Source: Phycisphaeraceae bacterium
GTDB taxonomy: Bacteria; Planctomycetota; Phycisphaerae; Phycisphaerales; Phycisphaeraceae
Direction: 5' to 3'
Length of the DNA: 64,000 nucleotides
NCBI GenBank assembly: GCA_020848195.1
Contig: JADLAP010000119.1
Span: 1 to 64,000, forward strand
Shown here one piece after another: positions 37,012 to 47,940 of this stretch; within the stretch, counting starts at the first letter, position 1, and each line of letters begins with the position of its first letter. The translations under genes and the position numbers were made by a program. The notes under the pieces were generated by a model. It made no database searches, was not told the origin of the DNA, and worked only from the letters and a program-made list of their open reading frames with translations.

Positions 37012-38145
37012 GTGGCCGTGACGCTTCGTGACATCGCGGAAAGAGCCGGGGTCAGCGTGGTGACCGCGTCACGGGCGCTGCGGGGCTTGACGGTGGTGGA
37101 CCCGCGCACGCGACAGCGGATTCAGGAGGTTGGACGGGAGCTGGGTTACTCGCAACACCGGGGCGTGATGGGGCGTTTGCCGGCCCGGTATCGATCGACC
37201 ATACAGCGCATCCGTGTGCTGTTGCCGTTCTTCGCCGGGCTGGAGAAGCAGATGTTCGGCAAGCCGACGTTCGAGGCCTATCTGAAAGGGCTTCGCGGCG
37301 CGATCGAGGACAGCGGCGGGGAGCTGCTGATCGAATCCATTGAAAATCCGGCCGACATGATGGTTCGTCTGCGCAGTCTGCGTTACCACGGCATCGTCAT
37401 GCGTCAGACCTTGCCGCAGGCGATGGTGACCCAGCTTACGGGCATGGCGCCGGTGGTGTATGGATCCGGCCTGGACTATTACCCGCGGATCAGTTGCGTG
37501 CACGCCAACGAATCTCGCGCGGCGGCGGTGATCGCGGATCGACTGATCCGTCTCGGCCATCGCCACATTGTCAGTCTGTTTCCCATCTGGACCGGCTGGT
37601 GGGTCAGCGAGTGGTGGAAGCCGTGGGCCGACGCGAAGTCGGTGGTGGACTTGGACGCCTCGGGCATGTCGGTGATCAGCGCCCGTGCCGCGGCGTTGTC
37701 GTACATCGCCGAAAGCTGCCGGAAATCCGTCAATTTCATGGTGGCGCGGCTCGGAGACGGCGACAACTGCCGCTGGCCGACCATCGACGCGGCTTTGGAT
37801 GACCTGTTCGCGCCGGGCCGGCCCGACCGTCCCACGGCGATCATATCCACCTACGTGGAGGAGGCGCGGCACTATATCCGCCTGCTGGCTAAGCGAGGCA
37901 TCCGCGTGCCCCGGGACGTCAGCGTCGTGGCCTACGGCATCCGCTCCCAGGTGGAAGTGGCCTGCGAGCAGCCGTCGCTGGCGATGATCGATCTGCCTCT
38001 GGAAGCCTGCGGTCGGGCCACCCTGGAACTGCTTCACCGACAGATCGCCGATCCGCAAGCCATTCCCGTGACCATGCTGCTCGAAGCTCCGTTCGTTGAA
38101 GGCCAGAGTCTCGGCGCAGCCCCTTTGCCAGGAGATTCACGATGA
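37012..38145 (+). CDS. LacI-family transcriptional regulator
   Basis: [44 protein letters not shown]; binding-protein domain; GTG start. Confidence 0.93.
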   Translation: MAVTLRDIAERAGVSVVTASRALRGLTVVDPRTRQRIQEVGRELGYSQHRGVMGRLPARYRSTIQRIRVLLPFFAGLEKQMFGKPTFEAYLKGLRGAIEDSGGELLIESIENPADMMVRLRSLRYHGIVMRQTLPQAMVTQLTGMAPVVYGSGLDYYPRISCVHANESRAAAVIADRLIRLGHRHIVSLFPIWTGWWVSEWWKPWADAKSVVDLDASGMSVISARAAALSYIAESCRKSVNFMVARLGDGDNCRWPTIDAALDDLFAPGRPDRPTAIISTYVEEARHYIRLLAKRGIRVPRDVSVVAYGIRSQVEVACEQPSLAMIDLPLEACGRATLELLHRQIADPQAIPVTMLLEAPFVEGQSLGAAPLPGDSR

Positions 38146-38999
38146 TTCGCAATCGCCATGCGTTTACCCTGATTGAGCTGCTCGTTGTGATTTCGATTAT
38201 CGCCTTGCTCATTGCCGTTCTGCTGCCGGCGCTGCAGGGGGCGAGGAAGAGCGCGCAGCGGATTCAATGTTCCACCCAGTTGCGCAGCATCGGTCAGGCC
38301 ACCGCCGGGTACGCCGCCGACTACCGCGACCTGATCCCTTTCGGCTATCTCTACTGGGGAGGCGGCTCCACCGGCTATGACGGCTTCTGCGACTATCCCA
38401 CCACCTCGCTGGTGGGCAACGGCTTGGCCAGCGTCACGTGGGACGACCAGATCGATGGGTATCTCAACATCCCCATGACCCGCAACGAAATCGCCGTCTA
38501 TCCCGGTGTGAGCCGGGCCCAGGATTTCCGGAAGCTGCTTTGCCCCTCCGACAATCTTCCTTCCATCAGCCCCACGTTATGGCTGCGCAACAGCTATTCG
38601 TTCAACCGGGGCCTGAATTCCTCGGAGACCCCGGCGGTCAACCGGGGCATCTGCAACACCATGGACGCCGGCTCGGGCACCGCGCCCGGCGCATGGCCCA
38701 AACAAATCCGCATCGCGGCGGTGCAGAAGCCCAGCGGCACCATCCTGGCGACGGAAGTCGTCAACAACCGCAATATGGTCGGCATGTGGCTGCGCGCGGT
38801 GATTGACCATCCCGCCCGCCAGTTCTTTGATGACACCCTGGGCATCTTCACCACGCCGGTTCACCCCAGCGGCACAGCCAATTACCTGTTCGTCGACAGC
38901 TCAGTTCGGACCTACAAACTGGAAGACACGCTGGGCAGCGGCACGAACCTTTGGACCCCCACCCGCCCGTCGATGTGGTACCGGGGCGAGAACGACTGA
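38142..38999 (+). CDS. Pseudopilin (prepilin-type N-terminal domain)
   Basis: [56 protein letters not shown] overlap with LacI gene. Confidence 0.92.
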   Translation: MIRNRHAFTLIELLVVISIIALLIAVLLPALQGARKSAQRIQCSTQLRSIGQATAGYAADYRDLIPFGYLYWGGGSTGYDGFCDYPTTSLVGNGLASVTWDDQIDGYLNIPMTRNEIAVYPGVSRAQDFRKLLCPSDNLPSISPTLWLRNSYSFNRGLNSSETPAVNRGICNTMDAGSGTAPGAWPKQIRIAAVQKPSGTILATEVVNNRNMVGMWLRAVIDHPARQFFDDTLGIFTTPVHPSGTANYLFVDSSVRTYKLEDTLGSGTNLWTPTRPSMWYRGEND

Positions 39000-39090
39000 T
39001 CCGTCTCCGCTCGCTCTGACGTGTTGTGTTCATCGTGTGGATGTTGTCTGACTCCGTGTGGTCGGATGCTTTTCGACTGGAACATTTTCC

Positions 39091-42000
39091 ATGTGGCATG
39101 ATGTGAACTTTCGGAAACTGGTGGTTGCGTTGGCGCTCGCTCTGGCCTGCCTGATCCCCGCGTCGGCGCGGGCACAGGAGAAGGACAAGGGCCTGGTCGT
39201 CCGGTATGTCATGGACGCGATGGCGGAGGGCAAGGTCAAGGACGCTTCGGGCCACGGGCTGGACGCGACCGTGGTCGGCGCGCCGGCGATCATGGAAGTC
39301 CAGTGCGAGGGCGGCGGCAAGGCCAAGGCCCTGCGATTCGACGGCATTCACGACAGCCTGAGCCTCCCGGCCGACGAGCGGTTCGGCGGCGAGCGCGGCG
39401 TGACCCTCGTGACCGTGCTTCGCACGGAAGAGGATGGAACCACCGGCGGCGAAGCCCCCGCGCACGACTCCTTTTTCTTCAAACCCAACGGCTATTTCCT
39501 CGCCCGCTACGCCGACAAGTGGTACGCCAACGTCCACGACGGCAAGGAGTGGAAAGCCGCGTATCAGCCGGCTGCGATCGCCAAAGGGCGGTGGTATCAC
39601 GTGGCGCTGACGATCGAACCTGTCGACGACCGGGCGCAGGGATTCCATGGCGTCGTGATGACGATGTATGTGGACGGCAAGCCTCTGCCGGCGTTGCGGG
39701 CCAATCAGGTGCTGGTCAACACGAAGGATCGGCTGGGGCCGAACATCGGCGAAGGCTGGGGCAGCGTGCATCATTTCTGCGGCCAAATGACTGAATTATC
39801 AGTGTACGACCGGGTGCTGTCGGCGGCGGAAATCCTCGAACAGCGAGAGGGCAACACGTTTCTGCCTCCGGTGAAGGGCGGGGCGATGCTGCCGGCGAAG
39901 ACGGAAAAAGCGTTGGGCGCGCTGGCCCGGAAACTGCGTGACGGATTGCGTGACGAAGCGGCGCGAGGCCGGGCGATGTTGTTCGTCGATGTCCTGCGCG
40001 ACGCGGGGATGCGGCCGCACTGGCGGGACCAGCTCGAAACGATGATCGCCGCGATCGACGGCTGGCCGGTGGAGAACGCCGGAGCATTTGAATCCACTGC
40101 CGCATGGAATCGGCAGTTTGCCCAACTGCCGCTGTTTGAGCAGGAGCAGACGCTGCTGGCGATTGACCTGACGCCGCGGGGCGGGGGCCACCCGGTGGTG
40201 GGCCTGTATGACCGCATCAGCGGCCGGCCGATGTTGCGGGGTGATCGGCCGTTGTGGCAGGTGCAGGCGCAGAACAATGACAACAACGCTTTGTCAACGG
40301 TGGAATCCTGGCGATCGGACGTGCGCGCCGAGTTGGCGCTGCAGCCCGCCGACGCCGCCACGACGGGCAGGCTGGATCGGCTGGCCATGCGATGGACGTT
40401 GCCCGCGCCTGCCACGGGCGTTGTGCAGGCGGATATCACCGTCCTCAGCGATGGCGTTTCCCTCTCGGCCTCTCTGGAGAGCAACGCGGAGACGATGTCG
40501 CTCAGGACGCTGAGTTTCCCGCAACTGCGGTTATCGCCTCAGCATGTGGGGCAGGATTTTCTGCTGTTGCCGCGGATGAGCGGCGAGGTCAAGGCCTCGC
40601 CTGTCGAGGGCCGCTTCCATCATCGCGCCACGTATCCCAGCGGCCAGCTTTCCATGCAGTTTTACGCCTACTACGACGATGCGGCCGGCGTGTACTTCGC
40701 GGCGGAAGACCCGGAGCCGCTGCCCAAGGAGGTGGCGGTCGAGGGCACGGAACAGGGGCTGGACGTGCAGTGGAACTGGTCGGTGTCGCAGCCGGTGTCC
40801 TCGCCGCACGGCGGGCGCTTCACACAGCCCGGCGCGGTGACGATCCGCAGGTTCACCGGCGACTGGTACGACGCCACGCGGATGTATGGCCAGTGGATGC
40901 AGGCGCATGCTTCGTGGCGCACGCCCAGGCCCAACCTCGCCACGCCCGCGTGGTACCGCGACATGGGCGTGTGGATCAACAGTTGCGTCGTTTCCACGCA
41001 GGAAAGTGCCGGGATTCTGAGCCTGCGCGACTATCTGGAAGTGCCCGTGGGCCTGGCGTTGTGCAACTGGAACGACAAGCCGTTCGGCGTGGACTACCCG
41101 GCATTCCGTCCCGCTGAGGGCACACCGGCCGCGTTCGCCGCGCTGCGTCACGCGGGCATTCGCGTCAAGCCCTACCTCAACAACCGCATCTGGGACGTGA
41201 AGAACGGCTCGGGCGAAGACTATGTTTTTGAAACCCGCGGCCTGCCGAACACGATCAAAAACCTGGATGGCAGTTATCCCACGGAAAAGTATGACAACGC
41301 CGTGTACGCCATCCTGTGCCCGGCGGCGAAGGCCTGGCAGCAGTTGCAGATCGACACCGCCCGGCGCACGGCGGAAATCGGCATTGACGCGCTGTACCTG
41401 GACCAGATCGCCGCCGGCAGCCCGATTCTCTGCTACGACAAAACACACGGCCACGACCTGGGTGATCCCCATGCGTGGATGCGCGACGGCTATTTCCGCA
41501 CGCTCGAAGGCATGCGCGCCGCCGTGACGAAGGTGAATCCCGACCTTGCGCTGGACAGCGAGGACATGAGCGAAGCCTACGTCGGCCGGCTCGACGGCAT
41601 GTTGCCCTGGCGCGCGTTCCAGGAGGATCGCGTCGTCCCGGCCCATCACGTGCTCTACTCCGGCCGCGTGCAGTACGTCGGAACCTACTTCGGCGACGAG
41701 GAAGAACTGGGCAGCTACTCCAAGTTCGCCTGGCAACTGGTCAACAGCCAGCATCTGGGCTGGATGGACGCTTCCGTGCTGCTCAATCCGATGAACGCCA
41801 ATCTGGCTTTGTTCCTCAAGCAACTGGCGCACACGCGGCAGGCGATGCTGCCGATCTTCAATGAAGGTCAGATGGAACGGCCTCTGACGTTTTCACCCGA
41901 AATGCCGCAGGTCAAACGCAACTGGGGTTACTACGGCCCGCGCATGATCGCCTCCGACGCGGTGCTCTCCTCCGCCTGGCGATGGCACGATCTACGCGCC

Positions 42001-42738
42001 ATCCTTTTCATCAACACCACGCGGCAGACGCAGACGATGGACGTGAAGCTGGACGGCAATGGCTCGAAGCTCAGGCTTCGGCGGTACGGCATGAGGGAGA
42101 TGAAGGACGAGGTGGTGGCGGCTGGGACATCGGCTGCGCTGGAGATCGAGGCCATGGTGCCGCAGGTCTGGCTGATCGACGGGGTGGACGGTGCGCCGGC
42201 AATCCATGACCGCATGGCCCAGCAGATGTCGGGGACGTTCGAGCAAATCCGCGGATTTCAGCGGCCTCCGACGCCGGGTTTCCGCGACACGCTGCCGGTG
42301 TCCGCGTATGAGCCGATCACGGCGGACAAGGCCATTGTGATGGGCGGATGCCGGCTGAATCCCGAGAAAACCTACATCGGCTGGATCACCAGCCGCGCGT
42401 TCGCCTACTTCGGCACGGTGAACTTCGGCGAGCAGGCGCCGGCGTCGGCGGAGCTGTCCATCGCGGTGGCCCCCGGTTTCACCGGCGGCACGGTGGAACT
42501 GCACTTCGGCGAACTGTCCTCCGAACCGGCCGCCGTGCTGACGCTGGAGGAAGCGACAGGAAGTTTCACCACGTTCCAGACCCGCACCATGCCCCTGTCG
42601 GCTGAGGTCCGCGGAAACCAGCGTGTTTTCCTCGTTTTCCGCGACGGCCCCGGCATGGGCATCTGCAACGTCGCCGGCTTGCGATTTGCCCCGGCGGTCG
42701 AGCAGAACAAACCGAGCGCATCAATTCCAGCGTCGTAG
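39091..42738 (+). CDS. Large secreted LamG-domain glycosidase-like protein (DUF6259-like barrel)
   Basis: Signal peptide MWHDVNFRKLVVALALALACLIPASARAQ; LamG (GVTLVTVLRTEEDGTT...GRWYHVALTIEP...MYVDGKPLPAL...LSVYDRVLSAAEI); barrel (IGIDALYLDQIAAGSPILCYD). Confidence 0.75.
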   Translation: MWHDVNFRKLVVALALALACLIPASARAQEKDKGLVVRYVMDAMAEGKVKDASGHGLDATVVGAPAIMEVQCEGGGKAKALRFDGIHDSLSLPADERFGGERGVTLVTVLRTEEDGTTGGEAPAHDSFFFKPNGYFLARYADKWYANVHDGKEWKAAYQPAAIAKGRWYHVALTIEPVDDRAQGFHGVVMTMYVDGKPLPALRANQVLVNTKDRLGPNIGEGWGSVHHFCGQMTELSVYDRVLSAAEILEQREGNTFLPPVKGGAMLPAKTEKALGALARKLRDGLRDEAARGRAMLFVDVLRDAGMRPHWRDQLETMIAAIDGWPVENAGAFESTAAWNRQFAQLPLFEQEQTLLAIDLTPRGGGHPVVGLYDRISGRPMLRGDRPLWQVQAQNNDNNALSTVESWRSDVRAELALQPADAATTGRLDRLAMRWTLPAPATGVVQADITVLSDGVSLSASLESNAETMSLRTLSFPQLRLSPQHVGQDFLLLPRMSGEVKASPVEGRFHHRATYPSGQLSMQFYAYYDDAAGVYFAAEDPEPLPKEVAVEGTEQGLDVQWNWSVSQPVSSPHGGRFTQPGAVTIRRFTGDWYDATRMYGQWMQAHASWRTPRPNLATPAWYRDMGVWINSCVVSTQESAGILSLRDYLEVPVGLALCNWNDKPFGVDYPAFRPAEGTPAAFAALRHAGIRVKPYLNNRIWDVKNGSGEDYVFETRGLPNTIKNLDGSYPTEKYDNAVYAILCPAAKAWQQLQIDTARRTAEIGIDALYLDQIAAGSPILCYDKTHGHDLGDPHAWMRDGYFRTLEGMRAAVTKVNPDLALDSEDMSEAYVGRLDGMLPWRAFQEDRVVPAHHVLYSGRVQYVGTYFGDEEELGSYSKFAWQLVNSQHLGWMDASVLLNPMNANLALFLKQLAHTRQAMLPIFNEGQMERPLTFSPEMPQVKRNWGYYGPRMIASDAVLSSAWRWHDLRAILFINTTRQTQTMDVKLDGNGSKLRLRRYGMREMKDEVVAAGTSAALEIEAMVPQVWLIDGVDGAPAIHDRMAQQMSGTFEQIRGFQRPPTPGFRDTLPVSAYEPITADKAIVMGGCRLNPEKTYIGWITSRAFAYFGTVNFGEQAPASAELSIAVAPGFTGGTVELHFGELSSEPAAVLTLEEATGSFTTFQTRTMPLSAEVRGNQRVFLVFRDGPGMGICNVAGLRFAPAVEQNKPSASIPAS

Positions 42739-42786
42739 TCGATCTTGGCCAACACCCCGGTCGCGGCCCCTTTCAGGAGACTTGTC

Positions 42787-43530
42787 ATGACCAGGATTCG
42801 CGCTTTCACGCTCATCGAACGTCTCGTCGTCATTTCCATCATCGGCCTGCTCGTGGCCATCCTGCTGCCTTCGCTGCAGCAGGCGCGCCTCGTCGCGCAG
42901 ACCGTGACGTGCCTCAGTTCCACCCGGCAGTACGCCATCGCGGAGTTTTCCTACGCGGCGGACAACCGCCATTTCCTGCCCACCGTCAACAACAACACCG
43001 TTTATCCATGGAACAACGATCCCAACGGCTTCTGGTGGCATGCCCTGCTGCCCTACAGCGGCGAAAAGCTGCCTCTGGCCTGCCCGGCCGCCAAGGATCT
43101 CCAACTGGCCTACGGCAATGTCGCCTATGGCATGAATATTTCCATGCTCGGCAACGACATCCTCACGCCCCGGTGGCGTAAGCTCGACAGCTTTCTCAAG
43201 CCCGGTTCCACCATCCTGATCGGTGATGCCCAGAGCGGAAACAACCACTATGCCGACGATACGTATGGCATGGAATTTCTCGAACCGTACTGGGACCGGG
43301 CTAAACTGCCTCATTTCCGGCACAACACGACTTTGCGCGGCGCCGGCCTGGCCCCCTTGATGTGGTCCGGGGTGGATATCGACGGCTACAAGGGCGACGC
43401 CAACTTCGTCATGCTCGACGGTCACGCCCGGTCGCTTCCCCCGAAGGATGCGCTGTATTACGACCTGTCGATAACCTGGCCCTACGGCTTTATCTGGTGG
43501 GATTGCAAAACGACATCGGAATTGCAGTGA
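42787..43530 (+). CDS. Pseudopilin with atypical FTLIERLVV motif
   Basis: MTRIRAFTLIERLVVISIIGLLVAILLPSLQQARLVAQTVTCLSSTRQYA. Confidence 0.85.
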   Translation: MTRIRAFTLIERLVVISIIGLLVAILLPSLQQARLVAQTVTCLSSTRQYAIAEFSYAADNRHFLPTVNNNTVYPWNNDPNGFWWHALLPYSGEKLPLACPAAKDLQLAYGNVAYGMNISMLGNDILTPRWRKLDSFLKPGSTILIGDAQSGNNHYADDTYGMEFLEPYWDRAKLPHFRHNTTLRGAGLAPLMWSGVDIDGYKGDANFVMLDGHARSLPPKDALYYDLSITWPYGFIWWDCKTTSELQ

Positions 43531-43577
43531 AACCGTTTCCGCTGCGATGCGCCTTGGATAACCATGGGAGTGCGAAC

Positions 43578-45515
43578 ATGCGTTGGTTGTTTCTCGGCGC
43601 GATGGCGATTGTCTTTTGTCCGAGCCTGTTGTTGGCGGATCCGGGAGTGGATCCGGGGGCTGATCCGGGATTCGGTTCATGGAACGGAAAGCTGGTCTGC
43701 CTGTCCGAGGATTGGCCGGCGATCCGGGCGATGTCGAAGACGGATGCCGCGACGGGCCAGGCGGTGGCTGCGTTTCTGCTTCGCGCGGAAACGATCCTCG
43801 CGAGGCCTGTCCGACGGCGGGTCAATCGGTTGGAGGATTTGCCGCCGGATGGGATGGAGCGCCAGCGCGCGGTCAATACGTCGGAAGCCAACCGCCTGCC
43901 GTTCGCGCTGGCCATGCACGACGCCGCGACATGCACCAGCCTGCTGCTGGACATGGTGGATGTGGCCATCGCCGCGACGATGACTGGGCGACAGGACATG
44001 ACGGACTGGGTGATCGGGCAACTGCGCGAAGCCCAGACGTGGCGTCCGCTGCAGCGACCGGGCTGGACGCTGTATGCCCCGGAAAACACGATGCCCGAAG
44101 GCGGCGACGGCGTGTGGCTGGGCACGGGCTACGGCCTGATGGGCATCGCCTCCACGCTGGCCATCCTGGGCGATCGCGTGCCCGCCGACCTGCGGGATGC
44201 CCTGCATTCGCTGATGCGCGAGGAAATCGCCCGGATTCGACAGGACTGGCGCGACCGCAGGCCGTGGTACGTCGCCGGCAACGCCTACCAGAGCAACCAG
44301 TGGATCATCCCCAACCTCGGCATGGCCATGGCGTGCCTGTCCCTCGGCGACGACCGGTTGCGCGACGCCTACGACATGGCGGTGGGCAACATCGGTCTGG
44401 GGCTGCGAGCCTACGGCGACGACGGCGCGTTCATCGAGGGCTATGGCTACGCCTGCATGACCATGCCGCTGCTGGCCGAGACGCTACGGACGATGCGGCT
44501 GGCCGGCGACATGCGGCTGGCGAACATGCCTTTTCCGCGGAACAACTGGATATGGGCGACCCACATGCACATGCCCGGCGGATATGTGGTCAACGTCAAT
44601 GACTGCGGCTGGTGGCGGAACGCATCGTGCCCGACGTCGGCGGCGCTCTCGGCCGTGGCGCTGGCGCAGCCTGACGCGCGTCAGGCGGTGCTGCGGTCGC
44701 AGTTTGCCGCGCCGGCCACCGATCGCCTCGGCCTGCTCTATGCCCGGCACATGGCGACGCTGCCCACCGCCCCGGTCGATGCGGCGTCGCTGCCCACGTT
44801 CGCCCTGTTTCCCAGCCAGATGGTGCTGACTTGGCGCAGTCAATGGTCTTCCGATCGCGCCTGGGCTTTGTGGATTCGCGGCGGTTCGCCGCGCGACTCG
44901 CACAGTCACCGCGACAACGGCCAGCTTTCCGTGCTGCTGGGCGATGAGCCGGTGCTGATCGAGGCCGGCACGCCCAACTACGCCGACTTGGACCTGAATG
45001 TGAAATACGCGCAGGCGGCGGGGCACAACATTTTGCAGCCGGATGAAGTGTTGCCTCGCACGTTGCCCGTGGATGTGCCCATCCAGATTGAGCGCCTGGA
45101 CGACACCGGCGGCAGTGTGACGATCCAGGGCACGGCCGTATCCACTGCTGCACGGAAATGGATTCGACAGGTGACCTGGGATCGCGATGCGCGAACGATG
45201 GATGTCCATGACGATGCGGTCTTTTCGCATTCCATCGACGCTGGCCAAACCTGGTTCCGCTGGCACACAGGCTCCGCGCAACCCGTGACGATCAGCGGTC
45301 AGGGCAAGCAGTGGTCCGCACGGTGGAACGGCCACACGATGACGTTCCACGCCGACACGCCTATCGTCGTCACGCAGATCGACTGGCCCGATGCTTCCAC
45401 GGCGGACAAGCATCACGCCTGCCTGCTGCTGGCCTGCGCTGATGTCACGGACACCCTGTCTGTACGACTTCGTCTGCAACTGCGGGACCGCACAGTCTCA
45501 TCGGATGGAAAATGA
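43578..45515 (+). CDS. Heparinase II/III-like polysaccharide lyase (secreted)
   Basis: Signal peptide MRWLFLGAMAIVFCPSLLLA; WALWIRGGSPRDSHSHRDNGQLSVLLGDEPVLIEAGTPNY motif. Confidence 0.85.
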   Translation: MRWLFLGAMAIVFCPSLLLADPGVDPGADPGFGSWNGKLVCLSEDWPAIRAMSKTDAATGQAVAAFLLRAETILARPVRRRVNRLEDLPPDGMERQRAVNTSEANRLPFALAMHDAATCTSLLLDMVDVAIAATMTGRQDMTDWVIGQLREAQTWRPLQRPGWTLYAPENTMPEGGDGVWLGTGYGLMGIASTLAILGDRVPADLRDALHSLMREEIARIRQDWRDRRPWYVAGNAYQSNQWIIPNLGMAMACLSLGDDRLRDAYDMAVGNIGLGLRAYGDDGAFIEGYGYACMTMPLLAETLRTMRLAGDMRLANMPFPRNNWIWATHMHMPGGYVVNVNDCGWWRNASCPTSAALSAVALAQPDARQAVLRSQFAAPATDRLGLLYARHMATLPTAPVDAASLPTFALFPSQMVLTWRSQWSSDRAWALWIRGGSPRDSHSHRDNGQLSVLLGDEPVLIEAGTPNYADLDLNVKYAQAAGHNILQPDEVLPRTLPVDVPIQIERLDDTGGSVTIQGTAVSTAARKWIRQVTWDRDARTMDVHDDAVFSHSIDAGQTWFRWHTGSAQPVTISGQGKQWSARWNGHTMTFHADTPIVVTQIDWPDASTADKHHACLLLACADVTDTLSVRLRLQLRDRTVSSDGK

Positions 45516-45740
45516 CCTGTCATGCCCGGGGATATGGATTTTTCCGATCAGGTTGGCTGCAATTGAGGTTTGAATCTGAAGATCGGATTGTCAAGCCGAG
45601 GTGGGGCAACGTAAACTGCCGTTCCGTGAAACTTCCCTGCTGACGCGAAGGAAGCCCGGTTCCCGCAACCATGCCTGTGACGCCCCGAGCGTCTCCTCTT
45701 CTCGCACGAACTTTCCCTCACCATCCAAGGATGCGCGACC

Positions 45741-47876
45741 ATGCCATTTTCCCCCAATGATTTGTTTGTATCCCTGCAGGGCAATGACAGTTGGACCGGC
45801 CGGCTGGCGGAGCCGAATGCGGACAAGACCGACGGTCCGCTGAAGACCATCGAAGCAGCGCGGGACATCATCCGCGAGCGCAAGGGCGTGCTGTCGCGCA
45901 ATCGTGGCCGGCGTTCCGCTTCCGGGCTGCATGCGCCGATGACCGTGTGGATTCGCGGTGGCCGGTATCACCTCGATCAACCGCTGACGTTCAATGCCGA
46001 CGACTCGGCTCCCGTGACCTATGCCGCGTATCCCGGCGAGGAGCCGATCCTCGACGGCGGCACGCGCATCGCCGACTGGACCGTGACCAAGCACAACGGC
46101 CAGACGTGCTGGATCGCCGATCTGCCGGACGTCGCCGCAGGCAAGTGGAACTTCCGCCAGCTTTTTGTGGGTGGCCAGCGCCGCAATCGGCCGCGTCTGC
46201 CCCACGACGGGCTGCATACCATGGAAAACGTGCCCGGCATGACGCTGCCCTGCGGATGGGACTTCAAACCCTACACGCAGTTCGTCTGCCGCAAGGAAGA
46301 CGCCCTTTCCGCCAACTGCCAGAACCTCAACGAAGTGGAAGTGGTCTACGTCCATTACTGGATCGAGGAACGCTCCACTATCGCGGCGTTCGATCCCGCG
46401 ACTCGGATGGTGACGATGGACCGACCGAGCCGCACCGCGTTGTCCAACGGGACCGCCAAGGGCTTCGCGGATTATTACTTCGACAACGTGTTCGATGCGC
46501 TGAGCAAGCCCGGTCAGTGGTATCTCGACCGCAAGGCGGGCAAGCTCTACTACCTGCCTCTGCCCGGCGAAGACCCGAAGACCACGGAAGTCTACGCCCC
46601 GCGCCTGCTTCAGCTTCTGGCGCTGCAGGGCCGGACGGATGAGGGCAAATTCGTGGAATTTCTGCGGTTCCAGGGCCTGAAGTTCGTGCATACCGACTGG
46701 CGTCATCCCGACCCCAGCGACGGCGCGGGCCACGCCATCCGCACCTCCGGCGACAACGGAACCTACGAAAGCCGCCGCCACTACCGCGGCAAACACGCTT
46801 CCGCCGCACAAGGCGCCTGCGACGTCCCCGGCGTCATCTTCATGGAAGCCGCGCGTCATATCGCCATCGAAAACTGCGCTATCTCCCACATCGGTTGGTA
46901 CGCCATCGAAGTCGCTGACGCCAGCCACGGCATCCGCATCGCCGGCAACGTCATTACCGACATGGGGGCCGGCGGCATCCGCATCAACGGCGCTTCCGCG
47001 GAAGACCCCCAGCATCGCGTCACCGGCCACGTCCGCATCTCCGACAACCACATTTCAGCCGGCGGCCGGGTGTTCCACTCCGCCATCGGCGTCCTCTCCA
47101 TGAACGCCCACCACGTTCACGTCCGCCACAACCACATCCACGACCTGTTCTACTCCGGTGTGTCCATGGGTTGGGTCTGGGGCTTCGCCAACAGCGTTTC
47201 CTGCGAAAATCTCGTGGAACACAACCATATCCACGACATCGGCCAAGGCCTGCTCTCCGACATGGGCGGCGTCTATCTGCTGGGCGTGCAGCCGGGAACC
47301 ATCGTCCGCGGCAACCTGATCCACGACATCAACATGGCCCACTACGGCGCGTGGTGCCTCTACACCGACGAAGGCTCCAGCCATATCGTGCTGGAAAACA
47401 ACGTCTGCTTCCGCACAAACGACCAGATCTATCACCAGCACTACGGCCGGGAAAACTTCATCTTCAATAACATCTTCGCCTTCGGCGGCAAAGCCCAGTT
47501 CGCACTCAGCCGCGCCGATCCCGGCGACATCGGCTACACCTTCTGGCGGAACATCGTCATCACCGATGGCATCAAGATGTACTCGGGCAATCCGAACACG
47601 CCCGCCGGCGTGCGCATCGACTACAACACCTATTGGGATATCCAGCAGAAACCGCTCGTGTTCTTCCGACACTTCTGGCCCAACGAGGAAACCTACACGC
47701 TGGAGCAGTGGCGCGACCGCGGCTTCGATCGGCAATCCGTCGTCGCCGACCCGAAGATCACCGGCCTGCTCGAAGGCAAACCCGTGCTCGCCCCCGACAG
47801 CCCCGCGCTCAAACTGGGCTTCGTGCCCTTTGAGCTTCGCGCCGGCGTCCGGCCCGCGGACCAGCGCGTGGACTAG
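45741..47876 (+). CDS. Right-handed parallel beta-helix repeat protein (pectate-lyase-like)
   Basis: LFVSLQGNDSWTGRLAEPNADKTDGPLKTIEAARDIIRE; repeated NxI..G/H coils (IRIAGNVITDMGAGGIRINGAS; VHVRHNHIHDLFYSGVSMG). Confidence 0.88.
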   Translation: MPFSPNDLFVSLQGNDSWTGRLAEPNADKTDGPLKTIEAARDIIRERKGVLSRNRGRRSASGLHAPMTVWIRGGRYHLDQPLTFNADDSAPVTYAAYPGEEPILDGGTRIADWTVTKHNGQTCWIADLPDVAAGKWNFRQLFVGGQRRNRPRLPHDGLHTMENVPGMTLPCGWDFKPYTQFVCRKEDALSANCQNLNEVEVVYVHYWIEERSTIAAFDPATRMVTMDRPSRTALSNGTAKGFADYYFDNVFDALSKPGQWYLDRKAGKLYYLPLPGEDPKTTEVYAPRLLQLLALQGRTDEGKFVEFLRFQGLKFVHTDWRHPDPSDGAGHAIRTSGDNGTYESRRHYRGKHASAAQGACDVPGVIFMEAARHIAIENCAISHIGWYAIEVADASHGIRIAGNVITDMGAGGIRINGASAEDPQHRVTGHVRISDNHISAGGRVFHSAIGVLSMNAHHVHVRHNHIHDLFYSGVSMGWVWGFANSVSCENLVEHNHIHDIGQGLLSDMGGVYLLGVQPGTIVRGNLIHDINMAHYGAWCLYTDEGSSHIVLENNVCFRTNDQIYHQHYGRENFIFNNIFAFGGKAQFALSRADPGDIGYTFWRNIVITDGIKMYSGNPNTPAGVRIDYNTYWDIQQKPLVFFRHFWPNEETYTLEQWRDRGFDRQSVVADPKITGLLEGKPVLAPDSPALKLGFVPFELRAGVRPADQRVD

Positions 47877-47940
47877 CGGACTAGCGCGCCCATGCCTTGA
47901 CGATTGCGTGAAACCGAACCGGTGGTTACGATTTTTCCCC

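Noticed and set aside
43630-43680. Short repeat GATCCGGGAGTGGATCCGGGGGCTGATCCGGG
   Set aside because: Encodes DPGVDPGADPG linker after the signal peptide of the heparinase-like protein; simple coding repeat, not a separate element.
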